Part shown: positions 17,438-27,943 of the stretch, piece by piece | How the letters are laid out: every line of letters begins with the position of its first letter | Position numbering within the stretch: position 1 is the stretch's first letter | Source of the DNA: Hymenobacter setariae | GTDB lineage: Bacteria; Bacteroidota; Bacteroidia; Cytophagales; Hymenobacteraceae | Direction of reading: 5' to 3' | DNA length: 64,000 nucleotides | Assembly: GCF_007713685.1 (NCBI RefSeq) | Contig: NZ_VMRJ01000004.1 | Span: forward strand, 655,700 to 719,699 | Made by a program: the position numbers and the translations under genes | The notes under the pieces: generated by a model | Seen by the model: only the letters and a program-made list of their open reading frames with translations | Told to the model about the DNA's origin: nothing | Database searches by the model: none

Positions 17438-19531
17438 ATGACGAAAGCCGTTTTCATCGCTACTGCCGAGCCCTACAGCGGTAAGTCGCTGGTTGCCTTA
17501 GGGCTGGTAAACATGCTGCTTGGGCAAGCCCGCCGGGTAGGCTATTTCAAGCCCCTCATCGACCACGACCCATCTAAACAGGTCGACCCACACCTAGCCA
17601 CCATCGTTAGCTACTTCAAGCTGCAGTTACCAGCTGTAGACACTTACGCTTACACCCGCGCCGAGGCCCTGCGCCTGCTCGAAACCGGCGCCCAGGGCGA
17701 GCTGATTGACACGGTCATCCGCAAGTTCAAGCACTGGGAAGAGAGCTGCGACTTTACGGTGGTGGAGGGCAGCGACTTTGTGGGGCCGGGCACGGCGTTT
17801 GAGTTCGACGCCAACGTGTCGATTGCCAAGAACCTAGGCGTACCGGTTATTCTGGTGGTGTCGGGTGCCGGCAAGAGCACGGCTCAAGTCGTTAGCACCG
17901 CCCTCACCACACTGCGTAGCTTCGAGAGCCGCGAGGTGCCAGTACTGCAGCTGGTGGCCAACCGCATCACGCCGGCCCAGCTAGCCGATGTGGAAGCACT
18001 GCTGCGCAGCCAGCTGCCGGATGAGGTACTGCTGGCCGTCATTCCCGAAGACCCCAATCTGTTGCATCCCACCATGCGTGAGATTAAGGAGGGGCTGGGC
18101 GGCAAGCTGCTGTTTGGCGAAGTCGGGCTGAGCAACCAAGTCGATAACTACATTATTGGGGCCATGCAGGTACCTAACTTCTTGAATTACCTCAAGGAGA
18201 ACGTCTTAATCGTGACGCCTGGCGACCGAGGGGACATCATCGTGTGCGCCTTGCAGGCCAACCAGTCGGCCAGCTACCCTAGGGTGGCTGGCATCGTGCT
18301 CTCGACCGGCTCAGAACCCGACGAGCCCGTGCGCCGCCTCCTAGAGGGTTTGCCCAACGTGGTGCCCATCTTGGTGGTGCCCACTGGCACCTTCGAAACT
18401 ACTAACCGCGTAGGTGCCATTCGCTCACGCATCACGCCCGACAACCCAAAAAAAATACAGCTGGCTATCAGCACCTTCGAGCGCTACGTGGCGGTGCGCG
18501 CGCTAGAGGAAAAGCTAGTGAGCTTCCAGCCCGAGGGTCTCACGCCGCACATGTTCCAGTACCGGCTCTTGCAGTGGGCCAAGCGCCAGCGCCGCCACAT
18601 CGTGCTGCCCGAGGGCAACGACGACCGCATCTTGCGGGCAGCAGCCTTTCTGCTGCACCAGGATATCGTGGACCTCACCATCCTCGGCGACCCCGACCAG
18701 GTGGCGGCTTCGGCCAAGCGCCTAGGTATCAATTTGCCTCTAGGTCACTTGCGGGTCATCGACCCAGTAAAATCTGATTACTACGCCGACTACGTGGCGA
18801 CCTTTTATGAGCTGCGCAAAAGCAAAGGCGTGAACGAGGACATGGCCCGCGACCTGCTGCGCGACGTGTCGTATTTCGGCTCGATGATGGTGTACAAAGG
18901 TCACGCCGACGGCATGGTATCGGGGGCGGTGCACACCACGCAACATACCATCCGGCCGGCGTTGCAGTTTATAAAAACCAAACCCGGCGTGTCGGTGGTG
19001 TCGTCGGTATTTTTCATGTGCCTGCCCGACCGTGTGGCCGTATTCGGCGACTGTGCCGTAAACCCCAATCCTACCGCCGAGCAGCTAGCCGAAATTGCCA
19101 TTTCGTCGGCCGAAAGCAGCCTAGCCTTCGGCATCGAGCCTAGGATAGCCATGCTCTCCTACTCGTCGGGCACCTCCGGCGCGGGCGCCGATGTCGAGAA
19201 AGTACGCCAAGCCACCGAGTTGGTGCGCCAAAAGCGCCCAGACCTCAAGGTGGAAGGACCTATCCAGTACGACGCCGCCGTGGACCCGCTAGTGGGCCGC
19301 CAAAAGCTGCCTGACTCCGAAGTAGCCGGCCAGGCTAGCGTGCTCATCTTCCCCGACCTCAACACCGGCAATAACACCTACAAAGCCGTGCAGCGCGAAA
19401 CCGGCGCCCTCGCCATTGGCCCGGTGCTGCAAGGATTAAATAAGCCGGTGAACGACCTCAGCCGCGGCTGCACCGTGGACGACGTGTATAATACGGTGAT
19501 AATTACGGCCATCCAGAGTCAGCAAGGGTAG
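17438..19531 (+). CDS. pta: Phosphate acetyltransferase (long form)
   Basis: 697 aa, the long Pta architecture: an N-terminal P-loop domain like dethiobiotin synthetase (TAEPYSGKSLVALGL at about 9-23), a DRTGG regulatory domain (about 215-330) and the C-terminal catalytic PTA domain (about 370-690, with NPNPTAEQLAEIA and SYSSGTSGAGADVEKVRQA). It interconverts acetyl-CoA and acetyl phosphate. It works with the adjacent ackA, 145 bases downstream, in acetate overflow or uptake. A GTAGAC-N7-GTCTAC inverted repeat at 17373-17391, 47 bases before the ATG, may be regulatory. Confidence 0.95.
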   Translation: MTKAVFIATAEPYSGKSLVALGLVNMLLGQARRVGYFKPLIDHDPSKQVDPHLATIVSYFKLQLPAVDTYAYTRAEALRLLETGAQGELIDTVIRKFKHWEESCDFTVVEGSDFVGPGTAFEFDANVSIAKNLGVPVILVVSGAGKSTAQVVSTALTTLRSFESREVPVLQLVANRITPAQLADVEALLRSQLPDEVLLAVIPEDPNLLHPTMREIKEGLGGKLLFGEVGLSNQVDNYIIGAMQVPNFLNYLKENVLIVTPGDRGDIIVCALQANQSASYPRVAGIVLSTGSEPDEPVRRLLEGLPNVVPILVVPTGTFETTNRVGAIRSRITPDNPKKIQLAISTFERYVAVRALEEKLVSFQPEGLTPHMFQYRLLQWAKRQRRHIVLPEGNDDRILRAAAFLLHQDIVDLTILGDPDQVAASAKRLGINLPLGHLRVIDPVKSDYYADYVATFYELRKSKGVNEDMARDLLRDVSYFGSMMVYKGHADGMVSGAVHTTQHTIRPALQFIKTKPGVSVVSSVFFMCLPDRVAVFGDCAVNPNPTAEQLAEIAISSAESSLAFGIEPRIAMLSYSSGTSGAGADVEKVRQATELVRQKRPDLKVEGPIQYDAAVDPLVGRQKLPDSEVAGQASVLIFPDLNTGNNTYKAVQRETGALAIGPVLQGLNKPVNDLSRGCTVDDVYNTVIITAIQSQQG

Positions 19532-19539
19532 CGTTCTTC

Positions 19540-19655
19540 TTTTATGTTAGTCATGCAGAGCGCAGCGTAGCATCTCGCGTGGCGCAGTAATCTCTCACGT
19601 TATCGAACGTCAACACGCGAGATACTTCGCTGCGCTCTGCATGACTAACATAAAA
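19540..19655. repeat. Palindromic repeat, TCATGCAGAGCGCAGCG family
   Basis: 41-base arms (19540-19580 and 19615-19655) with few mismatches, between pta and ackA. Related in layout to 63431-63524. A transcript reading from pta into ackA would carry this hairpin. Confidence 0.85.
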
Positions 19656-19676
19656 TCGCGCGTTAACTAATAGCAT

Positions 19677-20873
19677 ATGAACATTTTCGTTATCAACTCC
19701 GGCAGCAGTTCTATCAAATACCAACTCTTCCGCTGGCCAGCCGAGCAGCCGGTATGCAGCGGCTTGGTTGAGCGCGTAGGCTCGGAGCAAGCCACGATTT
19801 CGCACAAGGTTTTTGCCGAAGGAGTCCCCACCGAGCAGCGCCTAACCCTGCCCCTCCCCGACCACGAAGCCGGCCTGCACAAAGTAGTGCACTTACTCAC
19901 GGACGGCGTTATCCAAGACCCGAGCGACATTGATGTCGTGGGTCATCGCGTGGTGCACGGCGGCGAAAGTTTCAGCCAAGCCACCCCGATAACGCCCGAG
20001 GTAAAGGCCGAAATTCAGCGGCTATTTGGGCTAGCGCCGCTGCACAATCCAGCCAACTACCTAGGGATAGAAGTGGCCGAGCGGGTGTTTCCGCGGGCGC
20101 GGCAGGTGGCGGTGTTCGACACGGCTTTTCACCAAACACTGCCAGAAAAGGCGTTTCGCTACGCTTTGCCTACGGCCTTGTATACAGAGCAGCGTATCCG
20201 GCGCTATGGCTTCCACGGCACCAGCCACCAGTACGTGGCCGCGCAAGCGGCAGCCTACCTAGGGCAGCCCGATGCCCGGCTCATCACCATCCACCTAGGC
20301 AACGGGTGCAGCATGGCGGCGGTGCGCGGCGGCCAGTCGCTGGATACCAGCATGGGTTTCAGCCCCTTGGCGGGCTTAGTCATGGGCACCCGCTCGGGCG
20401 ACGTAGACCCCTCCATCTTATTGCACCTGACGGGGCCACTGGGCTACTCGCCCGAGCAAGTCAACACCTTGCTCAATAAAGAAAGCGGCATGCTGGGCTT
20501 AGCCGGCTCCAACGACATGCGCGACATTAGCCAGGCGCTAGCAGCCGGCGATGCCGCCGCCCAGCTGGCTTATGACATTTACGCCTACCGCATCCGGCAG
20601 TATATCGGCGCCTACGCTGCCGTACTCAACGGCCTAGACGCTATCATCTTCACGGCCGGCGTGGGCGAGAACGACGCCCTAGTGCGCCAACTGGTATGCC
20701 AGGATATAGACTTCTTCGGCTTGGTCCTGGCTGAGGCTCAAAATCAACAGCGCCAGCCGGGCTTGCGCGACCTCAGTGCACCAGGTTCGCGGGCTAAGAT
20801 TCTGGTCGTTCCGACCAATGAAGAGTTGGAGATAGCGCAGCAGTGTGCAGCACTATTTGCGTCGGCTTCCTAG
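19677..20873 (+). CDS. ackA: Acetate kinase
   Basis: 398 aa, full length. Family signatures: NSGSSSIKYQLF at 7-18, the HRVVHGGE segment (about 90), RYGFHGTSHQYV near 180, the GNGCSMAA phosphate loop, and TAGVGEND near 325. It converts acetyl phosphate and ADP to acetate and ATP, and partners with Pta just upstream. A terminator follows. Confidence 0.96.
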   Translation: MNIFVINSGSSSIKYQLFRWPAEQPVCSGLVERVGSEQATISHKVFAEGVPTEQRLTLPLPDHEAGLHKVVHLLTDGVIQDPSDIDVVGHRVVHGGESFSQATPITPEVKAEIQRLFGLAPLHNPANYLGIEVAERVFPRARQVAVFDTAFHQTLPEKAFRYALPTALYTEQRIRRYGFHGTSHQYVAAQAAAYLGQPDARLITIHLGNGCSMAAVRGGQSLDTSMGFSPLAGLVMGTRSGDVDPSILLHLTGPLGYSPEQVNTLLNKESGMLGLAGSNDMRDISQALAAGDAAAQLAYDIYAYRIRQYIGAYAAVLNGLDAIIFTAGVGENDALVRQLVCQDIDFFGLVLAEAQNQQRQPGLRDLSAPGSRAKILVVPTNEELEIAQQCAALFASAS

Positions 20874-20921
20874 GTTGCTGCTCAAGCGTGGAACCCCACC
20901 CCTACTCAGCTGTCACAAAAA

Positions 20922-20953
20922 AGCGCCCCGCCGGCCTAAGCCAGCGGGGCGCT
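20922..20953. terminator. Terminator hairpin between ackA and tkt
   Basis: 10-base GC arms (AGCGCCCCGC and complement) preceded by an A-run and followed by a short T-rich stretch, between convergent genes, so it can serve both. Confidence 0.75.
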
Positions 20954-20980
20954 CTTATAAGGTACCTAGGAAGCAAACGA

Positions 20981-23035
20981 CTACGAAACTACTTGCTTCT
21001 TGTCGTCCTCCTCGGGCTGGCCGCTAAGCACGCCTTTGGCTACTTTCACTACGTTATCGACGGTGAAGCCAAACTCTTTCATCAGGTAATCAGCTGGGGC
21101 CGACTCGCCGAAGCGGTTCATGCTGATGCTGGCACCCTCGTCAGTAGTATACTTGCTCCAGCCGATGGGTGAGCCGGCCTCGATGCTCACGCGCTTGCGC
21201 ACGTTACGGGGCAGCACTTGCTCGCGGTAGGCCTTGTCCTGGTGCTCAAACAGCTCCCACGAGGGCATGCTCACCACGCGGGTGGGGGTGCCTTCGGCTT
21301 GCAGTACTTTTTGGGCCTCTAGGGCCAGGGGCACTTCCGAGCCGGTGCCGATGAGGATGAGCTCGGGCGTGCCGCCCTGGGCTTCGCTCAGCACGTAGGC
21401 GCCTTTTTGCACGTTGCCGGCGGCGGGGGTCAGCACCGACTGGTCGAACGGGAGCCAGCCCTGACGCGACAAGATGAGGCACACCGGCGACTTGGGCGTG
21501 TTCATGGCAATGCGCCAGGCTTCGGTGGTTTCGTTGGCGTCGCCGGGGCGCAGCACTACGATGTTGGGCACGGTGCGCAGCGAGGTCACTTGCTCGATGG
21601 GCTGGTGCGTGGGACCGTCTTCGCCCAGGCCGATGCTGTCGTGGGTGAACACGAACGTCGAAGCCGACTCGGCAAGGGCCGTGAGGCGAATGGCGCCGCG
21701 CATGTAGTCACTGAACGTGAGGAAGGTACCGCCGTAAGTACGCAAGCCGGCGTGGTGGGCAATGCCATTCATGATGCCGCCCATGGCGTGCTCGCGCACT
21801 CCAAACCAGATGTTCGAGCGCTCGTAGTGGCCGGGCTGGAATGAGTCGTCGCCCGACTTGTCCATCTCGTTCGACGAGGCCAGGTCGGCTGAGCCGCCGA
21901 ACATGAACGGTACGGCTTTCTTAATGGCCGTGAGGGCTTTGCCCGAAGCCTGGCGGGTGGCCAGCTTGCCATCAGCGGGCGTGTACACAGGCAGGTCTTT
22001 GTCCCAGCCTTCGGGCAGGTTGCCATTGAAGGAAACGTGGAACTGCTCAGCCTCGGCGGGGAAGCTAGCCTCGTATTCCTTGAACTTGGCGTCCCACTCC
22101 TTTTGCAGCTCGGCGCCTTTCTGGCCGGGCTGGCGTAGGTGCTCGTACACTTCGTTGGGCACGACGAACGTAGCCTCGGGGTCCCAGCCAAAGAACTCCT
22201 TGGCCTTCTTCACGTTGTCGGGGCCTAGGGGGCTGCCGTGGGCCTTATTGGTGCCGGCCAGTGGCGAGCCAAAACCGATGATGGTTTTGATGGAAATAAT
22301 CGACGGCTTGTCTTTTACTTCCTGTGCAGCCTTAATGGCGGCCTCAATCTCGTCAATGCTGTTGCCGTCTTTCACGTGCGAGGTGTGCCAGCCGTAGGCA
22401 TCGAAGCGCTTCATCGCGTCTTCGGTATATGCCAGGCTAGTGGGGCCGTCAAGTGAGATGTCGTTGTCGTCGTAGAGGAAAATTAGCTTGCCGAGCTGCA
22501 AGTGGCCGGCCAGCGAAGCAGCCTCAGCAGCAATGCCTTCCATCAGGTCGCCGTCGCTCACGATGGCGTAGGTGTAGTGGTCCTGCACGCCCTCAAAGCC
22601 GGGCTTGTTGTACATAGCACCTAGGTGCGCCTCGGCCATGGCCATGCCCACGCCGTTGGCGAAGCCCTGGCCCAGTGGGCCGGTGGTTACTTCGATGCCG
22701 GGGGTCACGTTAGACTCGGGGTGGCCGGGGGTGCGGTGGCCGGGCTGGCGGAAGTTCTTCAGCTCCTCCATGCTTAGGTCGTAGCCATAGAGGTGCAGCA
22801 TGCTATAGAGCAGCGCCGAGCCGTGGCCAGCCGACAGCACAAAGCGGTCGCGGTTGGGCCACTTGGGGTCTTGGGGGTTGAAGCGCAGGAACTTCGACCA
22901 GAGCACGTAGGCCATGGGGGCCGCCCCCATAGGCAGGCCGGGGTGGCCAGAATTGGCTTTTTGGACCATGTCCACCGACAGCAGGCGGATGGTGTCAATG
23001 CTCAGTTGGTCGATAGAGACAGCTGGATTGGGCAT
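20981..23035 (-). CDS. tkt: Transketolase
   Basis: 684 aa from the ATG at 23035 (MPNPAVSIDQLSID). The frame is open further upstream, but the extra 37 residues do not resemble the family. Thiamine-diphosphate motif GDGDLMEG...N is at about 155-185, substrate His residues in SGHPGLPMG and HRTPGHPE, and the catalytic Glu in the VREHAMGGI segment near 410. It moves two-carbon units between sugar phosphates in the pentose phosphate pathway. The C-terminus is acidic and Lys-rich. Confidence 0.96.
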   Translation of the reverse strand: MPNPAVSIDQLSIDTIRLLSVDMVQKANSGHPGLPMGAAPMAYVLWSKFLRFNPQDPKWPNRDRFVLSAGHGSALLYSMLHLYGYDLSMEELKNFRQPGHRTPGHPESNVTPGIEVTTGPLGQGFANGVGMAMAEAHLGAMYNKPGFEGVQDHYTYAIVSDGDLMEGIAAEAASLAGHLQLGKLIFLYDDNDISLDGPTSLAYTEDAMKRFDAYGWHTSHVKDGNSIDEIEAAIKAAQEVKDKPSIISIKTIIGFGSPLAGTNKAHGSPLGPDNVKKAKEFFGWDPEATFVVPNEVYEHLRQPGQKGAELQKEWDAKFKEYEASFPAEAEQFHVSFNGNLPEGWDKDLPVYTPADGKLATRQASGKALTAIKKAVPFMFGGSADLASSNEMDKSGDDSFQPGHYERSNIWFGVREHAMGGIMNGIAHHAGLRTYGGTFLTFSDYMRGAIRLTALAESASTFVFTHDSIGLGEDGPTHQPIEQVTSLRTVPNIVVLRPGDANETTEAWRIAMNTPKSPVCLILSRQGWLPFDQSVLTPAAGNVQKGAYVLSEAQGGTPELILIGTGSEVPLALEAQKVLQAEGTPTRVVSMPSWELFEHQDKAYREQVLPRNVRKRVSIEAGSPIGWSKYTTDEGASISMNRFGESAPADYLMKEFGFTVDNVVKVAKGVLSGQPEEDDKKQVVS

Positions 23036-23256
23036 GAGGGAGAGAAAAAAGTGGGGAAAGCCAGGTGAATTGGAATGCGAGGGTATACGCCCTAGGGCGC
23101 GCCGTGGGCACCCCGAGCGGCCGTAAAGGTAGGGCGCCGGGTGCACGCACCAACCTATCCGGCTGCTTGCGGAATCTTCCCGTATGTAGGTGAGGTTCCT
23201 GCCTCAATTCATCCTTAAGCTTATCCAAGCTGGGCCGGAACTACGTATTTTGCCGC

Positions 23257-26200
23257 ATGAAATCCTTTTCCCTCCGGCGCGTGCTGGCTATTGGATTTTT
23301 ATTACTCCTGACCTTAGTACTAGGGCTAGGCGCGGCGGTGTGGCTACTCGGGCGCGACTATACCGTGCGCTACTTGCAGCGCACGGTGCGCGAGCAGCTC
23401 ACCAAAAACTCGGGCTTGGTGCTGGCGCCCTTCACGGTAGAGCTGTCGCCATGGCGCGACTTTCCGCACGTTACGGCGTCCCTAGGTCACCTTTCGCTTA
23501 CCGATACCAGCCACCACCGGGCCGTGCCCGTGCTGCGCGTGGGCCACGCCGACTTGCGCCTAGAGCTGGTAGACCTATGGCACCGCAAGGTGCGCGTGAC
23601 GCGCCTCGAAATCCACGACGCCGACTTTCAGCAATACGTCGATTCTACGGGCCACAGCTGGGGGCTGCGCGGCAAGAAAGCCCGCCGCCAGGGCGAAGGC
23701 AAGGACCCGCTGCTGAATTTCAATCTCGACTCCATTGTGGTGTACAACTTCCACATGGTCACGAAGAACGACTACGCCCACAGCACGCTGGCCGGGCAAG
23801 TGCAGCGCGCACGCCTCACGGGTGGCATCCGGCAGGGCGCATTGCGGCTGAGCGGCGTGCTCGATGGCTACCTGGAGCAGCTGGCCAACCGCTCGGGCAC
23901 GCTGCTGGCCCACGAGCCAGTGCGTGCCTGGCTCAACTACCGCTACGCCTTCAAGGCGCGGCGCGGCGAGTTTTGGCGCACCCGCGCCACCCTCAACGGC
24001 GATACCATTCGCATCGGCGGCACGCATACGGTGGCCGCCGACCAGCCCACCGGCACCATGCTGCACTTGCAGTTTGCGGGCACCCAGCCGCTGGTGGCGG
24101 TGTTGCACGCGGCCTTGCCGCCGCGCTTGCGGCCCTACCTGGCCGGGGCCACCAGCCCCAGCCACGCCCGCATCGTGTACACCATTTCGGGGCTTAGCGG
24201 ACCCACCGTGCGCCCCCATACAGTGCTGACCTTCGCCTTGCAAAACGCTAGCTTGGCCTGGCCCGACGCGACACGTCGCATCAACCGCTGGGACTTGCAG
24301 GGCACTTACGACAACGGCCCCGCTCACAATCTGAGCACGGCCAGCGTGCAGCTCGACCGCTGCCGCATCTACTCGCCAGTGGGCCAGCTCGACGCCACAT
24401 TTTTGCTGCGCAACTTCTTGCGGCCCTATGTGGAGGGACACCTAAGCGGGCGCACCGAGCTGCCCGAGCTGGCTTCCGTGATTTCGCCCGGCCTATGGCG
24501 AGCTACCAATGGCATTGCTGACCTCGACGTGCAGCTGCGCGGCCCCATACCGCCCCTAGGCGACCAAATGCTGGCCCGCACCCAAAAGAGCCTGTCGGTG
24601 CGCGGCACCGTTGAGCTGCGCAGTGCGGCATTCAGCGTGCCGGCCCGGCGCATCAAGATGGCCGATGTAAACGTGCACATTGGGCTGCGCGATAGTCTGT
24701 GGCGCCTTACCAACGCTTCGGGCACCTTGGATGGCATGCACTTCAAGGCCGCAGCTACCACTACTTACCTGCTCACCTACCTCACCGGCCAGCACCCGCG
24801 CACCGAAATCACGGGCAAGTTTGAGGTTGATGAGCTGCACATAGACCGCTTACGCGCCCTAGGCAACGCCCCTACCCAGCGCGTGCTAGCCGCTGCTACG
24901 GCCCAGCGGCAAGGCAGGCGCTTTCGGCAGCGCCGCAATGCCCGCAAAATGGCCATGACTATGGGCAGCCACTTGCTGCCCGACGAGGTACGGCTCAATG
25001 TGGACCTGCGCTGCGGCCGCCTAGTACTGGGCCCGGACACACTACGTAACCTAGCCGTGAATCTGCGCCACGACGGCAAGCAGGTAGAGCTCTCGCGTAT
25101 TGAGGCGCGTGTTTGGGGCGGGCGGCTTTTTGGGCAGGCCAGCTGGCCTACCGACACGACCAACGACGTGGCGCCCGTCAATTTTCAGCTCGGGATGCGG
25201 TTTGCCAGCATCAACTACCACAAGCTGATTACCCGGCTCTCGCGTCCGCCGGGCGCGGTGGCGCTGCGGCGACGGGCGGCCCTAGCGGCCCGTAAGGGCA
25301 ATGACCCCGCCCCCACCCCGGCGTTGCGCGAACTGCTGCTGGCCGCCGATGGCTCATTTACCTGGGACATTGGCGAGCTGGTGCTGCCAGTGGGCGAGCC
25401 CCTGCGCGACCTGCACTTACGCTTTGAAAAAACCGACTCGCTGCTGCGCATGCCTTACCTGCGCTTTGTGGCCCCGCAGGGCGGAGTAGGGCGCGCTTCG
25501 GCAGCGGCTCTTGTCTCGGGCATCCACCTCACGGCCGCCACGGCCGATGTTGACCTGCGCTATTCCTCACTCGATGTGCAGCAGCTGCTACGCATGCTAG
25601 CCAGCCTCAAGCCGCCCCGCGACACCACCAAGTTTCAGCCGCGCGCTGTGCTAAAGGCTGCCCGCCGCGCGCGCCGCATGGCACGCCTGCGCGCCCGCAA
25701 TCGGCCAGCAAGCGCGCCTTCGCCGGCCGGAGCGCTGCTGGCCAGCGGTGGCCTCACGGCGGTGCTGCGCGTGCAGGCCGACCGCGTGCACTACAATTCT
25801 ATCGAAGGAGGCAAATTTCAATTGGTATCGCACCTCAGCCACGGCGAGGCCCGCGTAGACGAATGCTCGCTCGATGCCTTCGATGGTCATATCTCGCTGC
25901 ACGGGCTGCTGCGCACCGATGGCGGCCGGCGGCACCACCCGCTGCGCGTGCAGGCCCTACTCGAAGATATCAAGCTGCCCGATTTATTTGCTACGGCCAG
26001 CAGCACCATGCGCTTTCAGGTGCTTACCGAAGACAACATCAAGGGTACGCTCCGCTGCGCCGCCGTCCTGCACACCGACCTCGATTCAACGTTCTTGCCC
26101 GTGCGGGCCGACACCTATGGCTACCTCAAAGCCGACTTGCGCGACCTAGAGCTGCTAAACGTGGAAGCACTAGAGCAGTCCTTTAAGCTCGTGAAGAAGG

Positions 26201-26661
26201 AGCGCACGGCTCATTTGTTTTTCGAGCCGGTTAGCACAGAATTTATCCTCAACGGCGGGCAACTGCTCATTCCGAGCTTACGCCTAAATAGCAACCTGAC
26301 CGAGCTCGAAGTAAGCGGCCGCTACAACCTCGATGGCCGCGCCAACCTCTACGTGGGCATGAACCCACTCAACGTGCTGTTTGGCAACAACAAGCGCCGC
26401 ATCGAACGCATCCAGAATGGCGAGCCCATGCGCCCCCGCTCGCCCCGCCTTACCTACGTAAACCTGCGCCGCGATGTGCCCGGCACCAAGTATCAGGTCA
26501 AGCTTTTTCAGAAAAAAGAGCAACAGCAGCAGCAAGCGGCCTTGCGCCAGCAGTCGCGCCAGTTGCTACTCACGCAGCGCCTCGACACCACCATGCGCCT
26601 GCTGCCGCGTAACCGCCTTACTGGGGCCGCCGGCACCCCTGCTGGGCTACCGATGCCCTAG
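23257..26661 (+). CDS. AsmA-like envelope protein
   Basis: 1134 aa. An N-terminal membrane anchor (about 9-31) leads into a long periplasmic region rich in short beta strands, with the AsmA N-terminal pattern (FTVELSPWRDFPHVTASLGHLSL) and an AsmA-type C-terminal repeat region (to about 1060). The tail carries a QKKEQQQQQ run. AsmA/YhdP/TamB relatives form beta-groove bridges that move phospholipids between inner and outer membranes. Function here is inferred from family. It is divergent from tkt and stands alone. Confidence 0.8.
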   Translation: MKSFSLRRVLAIGFLLLLTLVLGLGAAVWLLGRDYTVRYLQRTVREQLTKNSGLVLAPFTVELSPWRDFPHVTASLGHLSLTDTSHHRAVPVLRVGHADLRLELVDLWHRKVRVTRLEIHDADFQQYVDSTGHSWGLRGKKARRQGEGKDPLLNFNLDSIVVYNFHMVTKNDYAHSTLAGQVQRARLTGGIRQGALRLSGVLDGYLEQLANRSGTLLAHEPVRAWLNYRYAFKARRGEFWRTRATLNGDTIRIGGTHTVAADQPTGTMLHLQFAGTQPLVAVLHAALPPRLRPYLAGATSPSHARIVYTISGLSGPTVRPHTVLTFALQNASLAWPDATRRINRWDLQGTYDNGPAHNLSTASVQLDRCRIYSPVGQLDATFLLRNFLRPYVEGHLSGRTELPELASVISPGLWRATNGIADLDVQLRGPIPPLGDQMLARTQKSLSVRGTVELRSAAFSVPARRIKMADVNVHIGLRDSLWRLTNASGTLDGMHFKAAATTTYLLTYLTGQHPRTEITGKFEVDELHIDRLRALGNAPTQRVLAAATAQRQGRRFRQRRNARKMAMTMGSHLLPDEVRLNVDLRCGRLVLGPDTLRNLAVNLRHDGKQVELSRIEARVWGGRLFGQASWPTDTTNDVAPVNFQLGMRFASINYHKLITRLSRPPGAVALRRRAALAARKGNDPAPTPALRELLLAADGSFTWDIGELVLPVGEPLRDLHLRFEKTDSLLRMPYLRFVAPQGGVGRASAAALVSGIHLTAATADVDLRYSSLDVQQLLRMLASLKPPRDTTKFQPRAVLKAARRARRMARLRARNRPASAPSPAGALLASGGLTAVLRVQADRVHYNSIEGGKFQLVSHLSHGEARVDECSLDAFDGHISLHGLLRTDGGRRHHPLRVQALLEDIKLPDLFATASSTMRFQVLTEDNIKGTLRCAAVLHTDLDSTFLPVRADTYGYLKADLRDLELLNVEALEQSFKLVKKERTAHLFFEPVSTEFILNGGQLLIPSLRLNSNLTELEVSGRYNLDGRANLYVGMNPLNVLFGNNKRRIERIQNGEPMRPRSPRLTYVNLRRDVPGTKYQVKLFQKKEQQQQQAALRQQSRQLLLTQRLDTTMRLLPRNRLTGAAGTPAGLPMP

Positions 26662-26778
26662 ACCCCACCCCCAGCCCCACCCCTCCGGGAGAGGGGTGCC
26701 AACCGCAAGTAGATGTAAGCTGACGTCATCCAGTCGTCAGGCACCCCTCTCCCGGAGGGGAGGGGCTGGGGGTGGGGT
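26662..26778. repeat. Palindromic repeat, ACCCCACCCCCAGCCCC family
   Basis: 39-base arms (26662-26700 and 26740-26778), nearly perfect, between convergent asmA-like and aldo/keto reductase genes. The inner sequence near CGCAAGTAGATGTAAGC resembles that of 16657-16777. Confidence 0.9.
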
Positions 26779-26792
26779 ATGCGGCTGCCGAG

Positions 26793-27788
26793 CTACGCCA
26801 GAATAGCGTCGATACGCGCTAGCTCTTCGCCACTAAACTGATGATTAGCCACGGCGCCTACGGCGTCGGTGACTTGCTGCGGCTTGCTGGCTCCAATGAT
26901 GACCGAGGTCATGCGCGGGTCTTTCAGCACCCAGGCCACCGCCATTTGGGCCAGCGACTGGCCGCGCTGCTGGGCCAGTTCGTTGAGTTGCCGAGCTTTA
27001 GCAATGTTCTCGGGGTTGAGCTGGCCTTCCTCGATGGCGCCATTACCTAGGCGGCGCGCGGCGCGCGAGTCGGCCGGCACACCTTGCAAGTATTTGTCAG
27101 TGAGCACTCCTTGAGCCAAGGACGAGAAGGCAATGCATCCTACACCTTCGTCGGCCAGCGCGTCGAGCAAGCCTTCTTCGGGCGTGCGCACTAGCAGCGA
27201 GTACTTGGGTTGGTGAATGACGCAGGGCGTACCTAGGTCGCGCAGAATAGCGCAGGCGCGGCGGGTCTCGTCGGGCGAGTAGCTGCTCAAGCCCACGTAC
27301 AGCGCCTTGCCCTGGCGCACCAGTGCGTCGAGGGCGCCCATGCTTTCTTCGAGCGGTGTTTCGGGGTCGGGGCGGTGGTGGTAATAGATGTCCACGTAGT
27401 CGAGGCCCATGCGGCGCAGGCTCTGGTCGAGGCTGGCCACTAGGTACTTGCGCGAGCCGCCATCGCCGTAGGGGCCGGGCCACATGCCGTAGCCAGCCTT
27501 GGTCGAGATGATAAGCTCGTCGCGGTGCGCCCGGAAGTCATCCTTATACAAGCGGCTAAACGTTTCTTCGGCAGCCCCGGCAGGCGGGCCGTAGTTGTTG
27601 GCTAGGTCGAAGTGCGTGATACCGGCGTCGAAGGCCGTACGCAAGATGGCGCGGCAGTTACCGAGGGCGTCTACTTCGCCGAAGTTTTGCCACAGGCCCA
27701 CCGAAATGGCGGGTAGCTGCAAGCCGCTGCGGCCGCTGCGGCGGTATTCCATTGTTTCGTAGCGGGCGGGGTTGGGGATGTAAGACAT
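26793..27788 (-). CDS. Aldo/keto reductase, YghZ (L-glyceraldehyde-3-phosphate reductase) type
   Basis: 331 aa. The catalytic tetrad is visible: Asp61, Tyr66 (DLANNYGP), Lys97 (STKAGYG) and His137 (YYHHRPD). The long insert WPGPYGDGGSRKYL is typical of the YghZ/MgrA subgroup, which reduces L-glyceraldehyde 3-phosphate and methylglyoxal with NADPH. It is a cytoplasmic detoxification enzyme. Divergent from the CocE-type hydrolase gene. Confidence 0.9.
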   Translation of the reverse strand: MSYIPNPARYETMEYRRSGRSGLQLPAISVGLWQNFGEVDALGNCRAILRTAFDAGITHFDLANNYGPPAGAAEETFSRLYKDDFRAHRDELIISTKAGYGMWPGPYGDGGSRKYLVASLDQSLRRMGLDYVDIYYHHRPDPETPLEESMGALDALVRQGKALYVGLSSYSPDETRRACAILRDLGTPCVIHQPKYSLLVRTPEEGLLDALADEGVGCIAFSSLAQGVLTDKYLQGVPADSRAARRLGNGAIEEGQLNPENIAKARQLNELAQQRGQSLAQMAVAWVLKDPRMTSVIIGASKPQQVTDAVGAVANHQFSGEELARIDAILA

Positions 27789-27943
27789 GGAAACGAGTGT
27801 GAGAGTGACCTAGGGCCTCTGAAAACGGCGGCTATCGTAGCTACCGCCCCTACAGCGCCCTAGGAATGATGCGAAGCTACTGCCTAGCCGTAGCCCAAAC
27901 CCGGCGGCAGGCGCTACTTTACGGCCCCTAAGCTTTTTTAGTC